A stretch of DNA of 64,000 nt from positions 54,805,359-54,869,358 of the forward strand of contig JALIGW010000001.1 in NCBI GenBank assembly GCA_023053685.1, given 5' to 3'. The notes beneath the pieces are model-generated. The model saw nothing but the letters and a program-made list of their open reading frames with translations. It ran no database searches and was not told the DNA's origin. Below are positions 25,931 to 38,461 of this stretch, piece by piece. The stretch is from Diadophis punctatus similis (Eukaryota > Chordata > Lepidosauria > Squamata > Dipsadidae). The translations under genes were made by a program, and so were the position numbers. The stretch's first letter is position 1. Each line of letters begins with the position of its first letter.

Positions 25931-28307
25931 ATCATGATACATTGATGGCATCTTCAACATGAGGAAGCCAATGACCCAAACATTGGAAGGCCCAAACATT
26001 TTTCTGTCTAATAGATCACATACTTGGTTTCCAAATCCCTATAATAATATCTAAAAATGATGTTATCCAATGGAGACAAAAATAATTAGAAATACCTTAT
26101 TTGCTATTGCTGCAAGAAATCAACAATTTTTTTAAAAAAGTTGTTAAGTATGTCATTTGTTCAGAAATGTTATTTTTCTGAAACTTTATAATCCTATTTA
26201 GCTTTACTTTATGGCTATAATCTTGTAGTATACCATATGTTATTCAAGACAATGGTTCCAATTAAAAATTCTCTCTATACTTTTTATAAAACATAATTTA
26301 TTCCTGATATTAATATTATTATAATGATAACTGCACAAAATATGTATTGAAATTAGGAGTATGATAACTAGGCTGCAGAGTTTGAATGACCAGTAGATGA
26401 CAGTTAACAAATACAGAAAATATTATCTTTGTTATATAGAGGTAATCTGGATTATTGCAACCCAGCAACAGGAGCTCCACTGAATATATCTAACTCCTTC
26501 ACCTTGCTCCCATTTACCATAAATTATTAATTATGATAAGTACCGTATGTACACAAATTCTTATTATGTAGTGTATGAAGTTTCTTGTAACCTTGGGAAC
26601 AACTTTACCATAAGCAGATTTCTGCATTCTCTGAAAATAGTTCCAGATGTTCCAAAAGTCTTTGAATTCTGCATTTGAAATGAACTATGAATTTTCTTAT
26701 AGTCTCATGTCTCTTTCATTGCAGAATACCAGACAACACATTTTGTTCAACTGCTTTTATCTTGTTAGCAGTAAAAATGTGTTTACTGTTGGAGAGCTAC
26801 CCCAAAAACTACTTTTAAAGAAAAGTAATGGTTTCTGAATATAGAGAGAGGTATAGTAAGTAAAAAAAAGTAAATTTGCAAATATATTCAATAACATGAT
26901 TTGTATCATTATTTTTGTATTTTTATCTGCTGTGTAAATGTAAATTTTAAATATTTTATAATTACCAAGATGCATTTGGAACAAGACAATATGAGGATGA
27001 GAAAATATAACATGTTTATTTTAAAACAATACTTTTATAATTAAATCAGCTTTATCATCTGCTGTTGTGGTTAATCTTTATCAGGGATTATATAAAATCA
27101 TTGTATCTCTGTTTTGATTGTTCTGACTCTTTCGAGCTATTTTCAATATTGTCCAATGCAATACTTCTAAGGTTACTATTTAAAGAATTCTAGCATTCCT
27201 GGAGCTTTAGAGAGTTAGAGTCTTCTTAATTATTCATGGGAATCTGTGTGAGGATGAGAAGCAAGTGATGAAACATACATCATAACATGGCAATGCAAAC
27301 TATGCCCTTCGTATATTTGCATTGCAGTGTCACAAAGCAAGTGCTGAAGGGTCTTGCATCATGTTCTATCATTTTGGCTTCATCAAGTTAAAGAACAGAT
27401 GCCAATATAATTTCTGCTTTTTAAGGACAAGAATGTTAAGAAGTGGTTATTGTACCTATTACAAATATTTCTCAGATTCCCAGGAAAATAGTGTTGATAA
27501 ATTGGTATCTTGACTTAGAGATATGGAACATTTCCCATTACAAAACATTCTGATTGGATGCTTAGTGTGGTTCAGGTTGCAATCCTATATTCATTTGCTA
27601 GTAGACCTCAACTTGGCAACATTTATTTTTAATTGGACATATATAGGATCGTGCTGCAAGGCTGTCTTGCAATTACTGCAAGTGGCAATAAAGGATAAAT
27701 ATGAAGTGAAACATATTTTACTTCAGTGAAAAGGTGACAGTATGGAGGGCTCTTGTTCCATGTATCAATCAGCTGTCCCACTTCATGATACTCCATATCA
27801 TTCACTGTCAAAGCCTGGATTCTATAGCTATTTATAGAACATAGTTTTTTATTAACCATTTGGGGATTTTCTCTCTTCCTGCTGAAATTTATTCCCAAAT
27901 AGACTTTTTGAACTTCTGGGAAGTTTTGCTCATTTCCCCACTTGTGTGTAAGCATTATACAGTACATCCATACACTATATGACATTACAATGATATCCAA
28001 CTTTTATTGGCTAGAGAGCTGCATGAATATTCCTTATTTATGTTTATGCATGGAATACTGGCATTTAATACTGTTAAATGCCTTCCTCTGTAAATAATCT
28101 GCAGTTCTTTTCTTTATTAGTAGAGGCCCTGGGACACAATCCTTTTTCAGTACTTTAGTTCTCCTTTCTGATAAAGAGAAAACATTACAGCCCTTTCTTG
28201 CTTTTTTTTGACAGAAGGGGAAAGCTACTAAAGTAGAAGAGGGCCAAAGACCTGTTTACAATGCATTTTGAATAGCTTTGATATATTTTATGGACGGAAC
28301 AGTCACC
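25931..28307. other. CNIH3 intron 1, nothing identified
   Basis: AT-rich with no supported feature; open frames here carry no domain. Confidence 0.5.
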
Positions 28308-28315
28308 CTTTAACC

Positions 28316-29347
28316 CAGGGGTGGGTTCCAGATTTTCTTTACTGCCACTTTGTGGGTGTGGCTTAATTTTGTGGGAGTGGCTTGATGGTCATGTGACCGG
28401 GTAGGAGTGACTTGACGGTCATGTGACTGGGTGGGAGTGGTTTGGCAGTAATGTGACTGGGTTGGAGTGGCTTTGCGGTCATGTGACTAGGTGGGTGTGG
28501 CTAAGTGGTCACGATCCTAGTTCCCCCTACGAGGATTCCTGCATCCGGACCTTTTACAATCCCCCAAAGGATTAAAGGAAACCAGATTCCAAACAGCTCT
28601 GAACCCTTAAGGCAAACCAAATATAAGTGGTCCTCGCTTAATGGCTAGTTGCTTAGCAAGTGTTCAAATTTATGACTGACCTCCTTGAGAGCTACTTGAC
28701 CTGTTTTTGGAGTTTTGACAGCCATATGCACGCACACTTTCAGCGCCCATGAGGAACCGATGCTTGGAGCAGTTTTGGAGCTTTTTAAGGAGGAGGACTA
28801 CTCCTCGGCTCCAGCCATGCGTTTTCAAGCCCGGGCTGCTTGAAGTGAAAAGCTATTGCAATAGCCCAGGCTTGAAAACACATGGCTGGGGCTGAGGAGC
28901 GGTCCTCCTCCTTAACAAGCTCTAAAACTGCTCCAAGCGTCGGTTCCTCATGGGCGCTGGCATGCCTTCCCCTCTGCCACCAGCTGTGGGAGGAAGGTAA
29001 AGTCACGAGCTTGGTGGGGATGGTCGGGGGCCCGCGGCAAGCTCCGGGGATGGGAGGGCTAGTGTGACTGCAACTTTACCTGTATGCAGGAGGCGGCAGC
29101 TCAGTTGGGGTGCATGGTAGGTACCATGGGAACTGGGAAAGCAGATTAGGTCGTAAGGAGTGAGTGGGCGGGACGGCGGGGCGGAGGAAGAAAAAAATTT
29201 CAAAAAATTCAAAAAAATTCAAAAAAAAGATGGCGGCGGCCACGGACCGGCACCAACCGATCCGGTTCGGTGACATCATTGTGATGTCACCAGCGGGTCG
29301 CTATCGTTTTGGGTGAACTGGTCCAAACCGGGAAGAACCCACCCCTG
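28316..29347. mobile_element. hAT element with CAGGGGTGGGTT ends, 1.0 kb
   Basis: The ends are caggggtgggttcc and gaacccacccctg, with a perfect 8-bp duplication, ctttaacc (28308-28315 and 29348-29355). Inside are a short-period tandem array at about 28350-28510 (variants of ggtcatgtgactgggtggga) and a long inverted repeat: about 28746-28835 mirrors about 28870-28962, around the phrase ccatgaggaaccgatgcttgg. No transposase is visible. The right part carries the tgatgtcaccagcgg and gaactggtcc motifs shared with the shorter copies at 42883 and 60974. Confidence 0.9.
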
Positions 29348-29355
29348 CTTTAACC

Positions 29356-31079
29356 CTGCCCAAAAAAAGACCCAATAAAATTGGTTTTGTCTGACTTTAG
29401 AACTTTTAAGCCTATAATGGTTATCTTAAGCTTATGCAAGGTTTAAAGGACTCCTTTAGCTCCGTAAACCTATTCTTAATGGTTCTTTCATTTTGGAGAG
29501 TTCTATGAGCTCAAGAGAGATGTCGCTTTTACATTCTTGGTGGAATGTCAGCAGTCATGCTGGCCTACTCAAAGATTCGGGCACTTCCCATCCTCTTTCT
29601 TTGCTTGCTTTCAGAAATTTATTTTAAAAAATATATTTTTATTCACTTTTTGGGACTGAATTTTTAAATTATACAAATCAGCTGTTTGATCACTTCATTG
29701 CCTAATTTTTATTGATTTTAATTTATTTCTTTCCTTATTGATACATTTTTGGTAAGATTGTAAGTCATGCTATACAGCAACATGAAAATAATGTTTGTCC
29801 TCTGCTTTTGCTGAAAGGGAAAATTAAACTAAAATTGGAGTCAATATGTACACCTCCAAAATTTGGTTCTATAGCTTGACTTGGACAATATTCAGTGTAA
29901 TATTCAAGTGATGGCATGTGATTTGTATTCTGTGAAGTTTCAAATCATGCTCATTTAAATGTCAACATTCTTTGTGTTGTGAGTCATCTAGCAGAGATTT
30001 CAATATTAATTTTCAAATAATTATATTAACATTATGCATACTTAAATACCACTGAGTTTCTACAAATAATTATTTGTTGCAAGGAATGCTGTTTTGCAGG
30101 TGGCTGAGTGTGAAACTGAACATGTGAGATTGGGATAAACAGGAGTTGTTACTATTGTAGCATTCTCCTAATTACATAACAGCATGTATTCCTGGCCAGC
30201 TTGATCTTTATGCTGGGATAGTTACGAATTTATCCAAGTTGTTGAGCATGATTTTGGCGTCCTTCTCATCCTGTGTTTGGAAGTGGTTTGGGAATTTAAG
30301 GCTGCCATATCTTCCTTATGCTTGTTGCACAACATCATAGGCCACAGAGCTGATGGACAATGCATCTGGCATTATACACTGGAGGGACATTAAATGAAAT
30401 CTGATATTGAGGTATATTTATATTTGTCTCTTCTCATGGATAGATAATTTCCTCATGACCCCTTGGTAGCTTAGACTAGAGCTACTAGCCTCTGCAGAGT
30501 GGTTGGGTCAATTTGGATGGCCTTTCCCAGGCACCTGGTAAATTCAAAAGTTTTCCATATGGCACCTGAAGATTTCTCAGCAGTTTGAAAAGCAATTCAG
30601 TTGGATGTCTAGTTTGCTTCTGGAATGCAGAGGTAAGTGGGGTGCAAGATAGGATTGTTCCTGAATGATCTCTCTCACCCATTAAACCCGCACCACTCTT
30701 TGGTTCTCTAAGGAGCTCTGGGAAATGAATCAGATGAAGAAATATAATGTGCACTGATAATGTTACCTAGTTTGGTAATGAGAAGTATGCACACAAAAAA
30801 AACACACCCAACCAAGCTCAGGGATCACCAAGGACCCACATGAAGAAATACTTTAAGCAACCCTGATAGTACATGAGCAATTAGTATTATTGCACATAGA
30901 TAGAAGATCAAGTTCAACAACTCTGCATTGATTAGGGTGGCAAAAAGATCAATTTCTCGCTGCATCTGTAGAAGGTCAACAAGATGCACTGTTTAAGGAA
31001 CCTTTCTTCTTCTTTGAGTGATGGATTGGAAGAGCCAGTCATTGCAAATTGTTATCAGCCAGCTGATCATTTCTTGGAT
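29356..31079. other. CNIH3 intron 1, nothing firmly identified
   Basis: The part from 30200 has more balanced composition than its neighbours and could be an old LINE body, but no domain is readable. Confidence 0.4.
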
Positions 31080-31690
31080 AAAATTGTTCATATTTTCTCC
31101 AAGCTAGAAAGCAGGCTCCAAGCTAGACTAGATCTCATGAGATGGCTTTGAACTTGTGACACTCAAGGGAGGAAGGTTTGTTATGATCTTAGGTCTTCTA
31201 CCTGTGGACTTAACTCATGGCATCATGGTGAAAGAGATTAAAACAAATAAGGAGGCAGCAGGGAGATGGATCCAGCTAGTGGTCATTATCTCTCTTGCAA
31301 TGGAGACGCTGGGTGAGGACTTTAATTTTCCAGTATCTGCATTTGCACAGAGAACTCCATACATAAAGTGTTACATTGCAGACACTGATTGTCAATATGA
31401 GGAAGTTGGCAAGAAAGTTGTCCTTAAGAGAGCTAGAAAACATCATTCTCATTAATAGGCCCCCTCTCTGTGGAAAAGCTAGTCCCCTAGCTTTTTATTT
31501 TTTAGGAGGCAACTTCCTCTTTCAGGGGGTTATTGGCAGAGTGAATTTGAAAGACAGCAGTAGTTTTGTTTTAAATAAAGATTTTAACATTGTGGATTTT
31601 ATGTATGTTTTTAATATTTTATGTTAAACGACCCAGAATCTCTTACATTTAAATTTACATAAAAGTAAATGTAATTAAAAAAAACAGGGC
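31080..31690 (+). mobile_element. Probable degraded L2-like 3' end
   Basis: The right part (tttttaatattttatgttaa, acgacccagaatctct) resembles the usual squamate L2 terminus ahead of an A-rich tail. The left part is less clear. No open frame carries a known domain. Confidence 0.4.
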
Positions 31691-31867
31691 ATTGAGCAAT
31701 ACTGCGATTAGAAGAAAACTGAGCAGCCACTAACATACTTTGTTAAATTGAAACATGCTGTTCAATTTTATATCCCAATAGCACAAAGCAATATGATGAG
31801 AAAGTAGATAACAAAATTGACCCATGCTTAGGGAGAACTGTGGTCTACTTCCTTATATACTTCCTAG

Positions 31868-32007
31868 CAGAACGCTTTGCACATGCGCAGAGGGTAAAAG
31901 AACCCAAATGGCGGCATCCGGGCGGGTGGGCGAAGCCTCACTCTGCCGTCACTACCGGCTCTCCGACCACTGGCAGGCACGCCCGAACCAGGAACATTTC
32001 ACCCCTG
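31868..32007. mobile_element. Short hAT-like element ending ATTTCACCCCTG
   Basis: About 140 bp begins cagaacgctttgcacatgcg and ends ggaacatttcacccctg, flanked by cttcctag on both sides (31860-31867 and 32008-32015). CAG...CTG termini and an 8-bp duplication fit hAT. Its body closely matches an internal section of the SPIN-like element at about 10895-11056. Confidence 0.75.
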
Positions 32008-32409
32008 CTTCCTAGCAGTTTTTTTCCCCTCTTTAAGTGTTTTTTTCTTCTTGGTCCCACCCACAGTTCTTCTGCTGTTCCATATGTTACCCTTTGTGTA
32101 AAATTCTGGAGAATATGTTTTAATTTCCTAATAGGTTTCCTTTCATTTTTAATTTTCTGTAGGTCAATTATTACTAATGCATCAAGCCAGATAAACACTT
32201 TATCACTTCCTGCTAAGAAAAGTTTCCATACTTTTCTACATATTTCTTCTACCTACAGGGGTTACTTATGTCAATAAAACATATGTGTAACATCAATGTA
32301 GGCATTAAACAGAAATGTAATGGATGTAGGGGGGAGAATGGATAAAAATCTGAATTATAAAGAGTAGAGACTATGATGCTAGGAAGTTTGTACTTTAAGG
32401 GCCTTACTA

Positions 32410-33033
32410 CCATATTTTCGGAGTTCAAGACGCTCTGGACTGTAAGATGCACCTACCTTTTTTGGGGAGGAAAGTGAAAAAAAAATTTCTGCTCTTCCTA
32501 CCAGTATCCATCGGTATTCATCTGGCTAGCGTCCTTGCAGCAAACAGCCTGGTCAGCTTCATTACGTTATTGCAGCCTGATTTAGCACAAACAGCTGATT
32601 GGCGGTTGGATCGGCCTTCTGGAATACCGCCAATCAGCTGTTCCAGGCTGCGGGGATCGCCAAAGCCCATCGCCGCCTCTGTGTGTCGCATTTTTGGCCT
32701 CCATGGGTCGCGTTTTTGGCCTCCGTGCGTCGTGTTTTTAGCACGAACAGCTGATTGGTGATTGGATCAGCCTCCCGGAATACTGCCAAGCAGCTGTTCC
32801 AGGCTGTGGGGATTGCCAGAGCCCATTGCTGCCTCCGTGCATCGTGTTTTTGGCCTCCACACGCTCTGTTTTAGACCCATTCCAGGCTGCAGGAATCGCC
32901 ACAGCACATCGCCGCCTCTGCACGTCGCGTTTTCAGCTTCTGCATGTCACGGTTTGGGCATGCCCTTTTTTTGGCCTCTGTGGGTTGCATTTTTGGCCGG
33001 CGCCTGGAACCGGCCGAAAATGCGACGCAAAAG
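32410..33033. mobile_element. TA-flanked transposon family, partial copy
   Basis: The left end is recognisable (ccatattttcggagttcaag, after TA). The interior has repeated phrases such as ggcctccgtgcgtcg and gccaatcagctgttccaggctg in tandem, related to the interior of 39916-40411. The right terminus is missing: the sequence runs into the SINE head of the inverted-repeat arm near 33033. Confidence 0.65.
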
Positions 33034-33119
33034 TAGCCTGCAGTACTGCACTCTAACCACTGTGCCACCGCGGCTCTGAATCACAGTCATATTATATTTT
33101 AAAAGGAAGTAGATTGCTT
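33033..33119 (-). repeat. Outer part of left inverted-repeat arm, with SINE head
   Basis: This stretch matches the reverse complement of about 40561-40650. It includes the head of a tRNA-derived SINE (reverse complement gagccgcggtggcacagtgg) and the unique sequence next to it. It was once contiguous with 39775-39915 until the L1 inserted between them. At about 33033 the match stops and sequence resembling the 32410 transposon copy begins. Confidence 0.85.
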
Positions 33120-33134
33120 GAGTTTTACACTTCC
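33120..33134. repeat. L1 target-site duplication, copy 1
   Basis: The sequence gagttttacacttcc directly precedes the L1 poly(T) tail and matches 39760-39774 at all 15 positions. The same site without an insertion is found in reverse complement at about 40545-40560. Confidence 0.95.
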
Positions 33135-33623
33135 TTTTTTTTTTTTTTATAAAATAATCTTTATTAATTATATAAAAAAGACAAACAAACATCCAAACAA
33201 ACATAAAAACATGTATAAACATATGTAAGAATAGGTAAGAAATATCTTTGAGTATAGAAAACATTGAACATTGAACATACATGTCAACCATCTCGTCGAC
33301 GCTATCCTTTTACAGCCTAGTGATACAAAAACATGTTTAATCTTTATAGTTATTATTTACATCATTATCTTTCTTATATCTTCCAATATTTTCCTTATTC
33401 TTTTCTCTTGTTATATTGTGTTCAATCTATTATCATTACAATAAAACAATTTTCCCTTTTTCAACAATGGTTCTTTTGTTCAGCTTGATTAATATTTTAT
33501 AATCTTGTAAAATTGTATACATTCCGATATTTTGTTCCGGTCTTTGCGAAAAAGTAGACATTTGTTATTATTTATACTGTCTAAGATCATGACTCATAGT
33601 GTGTCTAGGATCATGACACATAA

Positions 33624-36600
33624 TTATAGCAATTTTTGATATTTATTTTGGTTAAGCCAGTTATACCACCTGTCCCAAGTTTTATAGAATTCAGAGTCAT
33701 CTTTGTCTTGCATTTCCAGTGACATCCTACTAAGTTCTGCGCATTCAAATACTTTATTAATGAGATTTAACGTAGTTGGGATTTTTTCGGTTTTCCAAGT
33801 CTGCGCATATATAATTCTTGCGGCTGTTGTAATGTGTAAAATTATATATCTGTCTTCATTCGTCATTTTTTCCCTGAAGATACCTAATAGGAAAAGCTCC
33901 GGCTTTAGGGGAATCGTTTTTGAGATTATTTGTTCAAGGCAGTTTTTGATCTTAATCCAAAAGTTTTTCGTTTTGGGGCAGGTCCACCATAGATGGTAGT
34001 ATGTTCCTATACCTTCTTTACACTTCCAGCACTTTGGGGAAAGTTTCGGGAACATTTTTGCCAGTCGTGCTGGGGGAAGGTGCCACCGGTAAAACATTTT
34101 GTATATGTTTTCTTTGTATGGTATCGCCAGTGTTAGTTTATAATTTATAGACCAAATTTTTTCCCATTCGTTTAAATTAATTGAATAACCAAAGTTTTGT
34201 GCCCACGCAATCATTGAGCCTTTTACCACCTCTTCGAATAAGTTATATTGGAGTAGGAAATTATATAATTTGGAAATCATTTTTTGGTCCTTACCCATTA
34301 ATATTCTATCTAAGTCACATTTTTTTTGAAATCCGTATTTTATTTTATCTTTATTGTATTTTGATTTGACCTGTAAATAGTGCCACCAGTCAAGGTCTAT
34401 TCCTTTTTCTTTAAGTTCTTGTTTTGAGAACATCTCATTGTATTCATCTAGGAGTTGTTGATATGTTATAATCTTATTTACGTCTAAAAGGTTCGGGTAT
34501 ATAATTGCTTCAGTTGGTGATATCCATTTTGGAACACTTCTATAATGGTCCTTCCTTATTGTTAACCATGTGTCTAATAGATTCTTTCTTATATAATGTC
34601 GGCGGAAATATGTATGTGTTTTATAGGTGTCCCCCCATAAGAAGGCGTGCCAACCTATCTGCAAATCGAAACCCTCTAGAGTTAATATCCTTCTATTTTT
34701 GAGTGTAATCCATTCCCTCATCCAATTGAGTGTAGCGGATTGGTGGTATAGCTCCCAGTTAGGGAGACCAAATCCTCCTCTCCTCCTATGGTCTTGAAGA
34801 AGTTTCAGTTTGATCCTCGCTTTTCTTTTGGCCCATATGAATTTGTGTATCATTTTATTTAAATTTGAAAAAACTGTTTTGTTCAACTTTATTGGAATTA
34901 CCTGGAATAGGAATAAGATCTTGGGTAAGATGTTCATTTTGATTGTCGCGATTTTACCCATAAATGATAATTGAAGTTTTGACCATCCGTCAAGGTCCTT
35001 ACTAATTTTCTGTATTAGTTTTATATAATTATCCTCCTTTAATGAACTACATCTTGCGGTGAGCCATATCCCAAGATATTTAACTCTTTTAACTATTTTC
35101 ATGCCTAATAAATTTTCCAATTTGGTATTTTGTTTTGGTGTCATGTTTTTAGTTATTATTTTTGTTTTTTCCTTATTAATTTTTAGGCCTGCCGCCTTTC
35201 CAAATTTTTCAATTTCTTTGATTAGAGTCGGGCCGGTGTCTAGAGGTTCTTCAATTATAAATGTCATATCGTCAGCGAAGGCTTGAAGTTTGAATTCCTC
35301 CTTCCTGATTTTTAGACCTTTTATCTCTTGCATGCTTCTTACTTTCCTCAGTAGGCTTTCTAATGCTAATATGAAAATTAATGGGGCTAACGGGCATCCT
35401 TGACGTACTCCTTTTTTAATATCAATTTTCTCTGTGATATCGTTATTTACTATTATTTTTGCTGTTTGGGTACTATATATAGCTCTGATCAACCCTATAA
35501 ATTTTTCGCCAAATTTCATTTTTTCTAGTTGCATAATAAAAAATTGCCAGTAAAGGTTGTCGAACGCTTTTTGGGCGTCGACAAAGATAAGCGCTAGTTG
35601 TTTATCTATGTGTATATCGTAGTATTCTAGTATATTGAGTATTATTCTGGTATTGTTCCTTATCTGTGTGGGGTAAAAAACCGTTTTGATCTGAATGGAT
35701 AATCCGATTTAAAATTTTTTTGAATCGTTCAGCCATTATTGATGCGAGTATCTTGTAATCCGTATTTAGTAATGAAATCGGTCTATAATTTTTAATGTTT
35801 TGTTTGCTCAAATCTTCCTTCGGTATCAGAGTTAAATATGCTTCTTTCCAGGACTCGGGTAGTTCCCCTTTTTCCATTGTTTCATTAAATAAGTCTAACA
35901 TTACTAGTTCTAATGAGCTTTGTAGATTTTTGTATATTTCGAATGGGATACCGTCCGGACCTGGTGATTTATTGTTCTTTTGTTTACCGATGGCATTTCT
36001 TAATTCTATTAGAGTAATCTTGTCATTTAGCATATTCCTGTCCTCCTCCAGCACGATTGGCAAATTGCTTTCATTGAGATATTCTTTAATTGCTTCGTCT
36101 TTTGGGTCTTCCTGTTTGTAAAGGTCGGTATAAAAGGTTTGAATTATATTTTTTTTCTCAGTGATTCTAGTATGTACTTCCCCATTTTGGTCCTGAAGAG
36201 CATCAATTGTTCTATCTGCTTTTTCTTTTGCAAGTTTATAAGCGAGCCATCTTCCTGGTTTGTTGGCTGATTCGAAATAGTTTTGTTTTGCTAATTTAAG
36301 TTTCCTGGCCAATTGCTCTTGCGTTATCAAGTTTATTTTATGTCTGGTTATATTTAGGTCCTCTAATGTTTTAGCATCTTTGGGGTCTTCTTGCAATGTT
36401 TTCTCTAATTTGTGCAATTTAGTTGTTAATGTATTTAATTTGTTATTTCTCTCTTTATTACGTTTGGCCAAGTAAGCTATAGACAGCCCCCTTATGTATG
36501 CCTTCGTTGTATCCCATAGAGTTCTTAGGGAAGTCTGTTCTTTAGTGTTAATCTGAAAAAAGATATCTAATTCTTTCTGCATCATTTTAATATAATCTTT

Positions 36601-37437
36601 TTCCTTTGTTATTGTTTGGTTTAAGGTCCATCTTACTCTTATTTTACTATTTGGCTCTTTCCATTTTATCCATAAAGGATTGTGGTCGGCCCAGGCGTTT
36701 GGAAGAATTTCAGACTCAGCCAAATCGTTTAAGAATTCCCCATTTGCCCAGGCCATATCAATCCTCGACCATGATTTGTGTGGAAATGAAAAGAAGGTAT
36801 AGTGCCTGCTGTCTGGATTTTGGTATCGCCAACTGTCTTTTAAATTAAATTCTGTTGCCAATTGATCAAATGATGCCGGTAGTACTCTTCTTGCTTTTTT
36901 CTTATTGGTACCTTTGTAGTCCTTTTTCCTATCCACGACTGCATTGAAATCGCCTATTATCAATAATTTATCCCACTGTATTTCTAGTAATTTTTTATGT
37001 AAGCTGGAGAAAAAGGCTGATTGATTTATATTTGGGACATATATAACCACTATCGTTACAGATTGGCTTCCATTTTTTGTTTGTATTATCAGTGTTCTAC
37101 CGTCCTCATCTGAATATAGTAGTTTTGGATTCAACCATGCTTTTGTATATATTGCTATTCCACGCTTCTTATGTGTAGATAATGCTGTGAATAGTTTCCC
37201 TAACTTTGGGAATTCCAAAATCTGATGTTGTTCTTTTTTAATGTGTGTTTCTTGTAGACAGATAATGTCTGCATTTTGATTTAGTAGTTTGTGGAAAATT
37301 TTTTTCCTTTTTGTGGGCGAGTTTAGTCCATTTATGTTCAGGGATAGCAGATTTACTGTCTGTTCAGTTAGTGGTTTCCCTTGGTTTTGCTCTCTTTGCC
37401 TCGGCCTGTGCTCTCGTTGTCGCACCATCTCTACCAT
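33624..37437 (-). pseudogene. L1 ORF2: endonuclease and reverse transcriptase, one frameshift
   Basis: Two open segments (37437-35602 and 35534-33624) belong to one L1 ORF2. The first carries the APE-type endonuclease: LSLNINGLNS (residues 31-40), LQETH (61-65), IIGDFN (160-165), SRID (224-227), and ADHNP (250-254), where the usual Ser of SDH is Ala but Asp and His remain. It then enters the RT with SPGPDGIP and NYRPISLLNTDYK. The frame is lost near 35665, just after the QNGFLP motif. The other frame is open from there and includes the RT A-motif region (KAFDN), GVRQGCPLAP, and the catalytic FADD near 35279-35268. A C-terminal Cys-His cluster (CWKC...H...C) closes the protein. As read, the copy cannot make a single ORF2 protein. 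Confidence 0.92.
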
Positions 37438-38461
37438 AATTAACTACCACCGTCCTCACACTTTCTTCTTTTTGCAGTAAATTTTCTTCTGAACTTATCT
37501 CCTCCAAGCTCTCCCTTTCCCCCTCTGCCTTTGTTTCATGTTCCTCTACTACTTTAATATACTGCTCGTAAAAGTCTCTGGCATCTTCTATTGTTGTGAG
37601 TTTATATTTTTTATCCAGTAGGGTTATTAGCATTCCTTCAGGTAATAGCCACCTGAAGGATATCCTATGTCTATTCAGTTTGGTGGATAAGAATTGATAG
37701 GGCCGCCTTTTTTCCCTTACACGTCTTGGTATTTGTCTAAGTACTAGTATCTCTTTACCGTTATGTGTGACTGTATTTTCTTTCGATAGATTATAAATTT
37801 CATCTCTAACTATTCTTTTGGTAAATCTAATATGTACTTCTTTCGGTAGTCTGTTCTTTCGGGCATAGCTCGTATTCAGTCTATATATTTCATCCATATC
37901 CATTATTGTTTCCTGTAGTGTTCTATTTGTCATACTAGCAATTATTTGCGCCATGACCTCCGGCAAGTTCTCATCTTTACTTTCAGTAACATTTTGAAAT
38001 CTAAGAAAGAAGGCCGATTTTTCAAGCTCTAGATTTAAAATTGCCTCTTTGAGATCCCTGTTTATTATATCTGTTTTATTCTCTGCAACTTGAAGTCTAA
38101 GTTCAATCCTCTCATTATGTTCCTCTATTTTTTTTATTCTCTGTACATTGTTTGCCAGTTCTCCTTGAATTGATTCCAATCTCTCATCTAGTTTTCCCAC
38201 CCTGTCATCCACCTTTTTGATATCGTCCCTCACCTCTCCTATTGTCCCTCTCATGTGATTGTAGTTTCTGTCAATGGACTCCTGCATTTTAATCATCATC
38301 TCCTGCAGTGATGCTTGAGTTGTCGATGTCATTTGTGTACTGGAAGTTCCACCTGCTCTATCTCCTGTGGAACCTTTGGTAGTACGCTGGTTTGATGGAG
38401 TTGGGGGTAGGGTTGAGGTTTTTTGTTTCCCTATTTTAGTTGCAGTGGATGTAGTAGACAT
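37364..38461 (-). CDS. L1 ORF1 protein (RNA-binding chaperone)
   Basis: The intact frame of about 365 residues begins MSTTSTATKIGKQ; a Met 12 codons further upstream (38497) is also possible. The N-terminus is low-complexity and rich in Ser/Thr. A long heptad-rich stretch follows (from about MQESIDRNYNHMRG through EEHNERIELRLQ), as in the coiled coil that trimerises L1 ORF1p. Next comes an RRM-like segment (FFLRFQNVTES). The C-terminal domain contains EVHIRFTKRIVRDEIY and RRVREKRRPYQFLSTKLNRH, typical of the L1 ORF1 C-terminal fold. The family protein coats L1 RNA in cytoplasmic particles. The acidic tail (EGERESLEEISSEENLLQ) and final KRAKPRETTN are specific to this copy. It overlaps the start of ORF2 by about 74 bp in another frame. 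Confidence 0.9.
   Translation of the reverse strand: MSTTSTATKIGKQKTSTLPPTPSNQRTTKGSTGDRAGGTSSTQMTSTTQASLQEMMIKMQESIDRNYNHMRGTIGEVRDDIKKVDDRVGKLDERLESIQGELANNVQRIKKIEEHNERIELRLQVAENKTDIINRDLKEAILNLELEKSAFFLRFQNVTESKDENLPEVMAQIIASMTNRTLQETIMDMDEIYRLNTSYARKNRLPKEVHIRFTKRIVRDEIYNLSKENTVTHNGKEILVLRQIPRRVREKRRPYQFLSTKLNRHRISFRWLLPEGMLITLLDKKYKLTTIEDARDFYEQYIKVVEEHETKAEGERESLEEISSEENLLQKEESVRTVVVNYGRDGATTRAQAEAKRAKPRETTN

Noticed and set aside
28350..28510. CRISPR-like array
   Set aside because: Tandem units follow each other without spacers, in a vertebrate genome and within a transposon.
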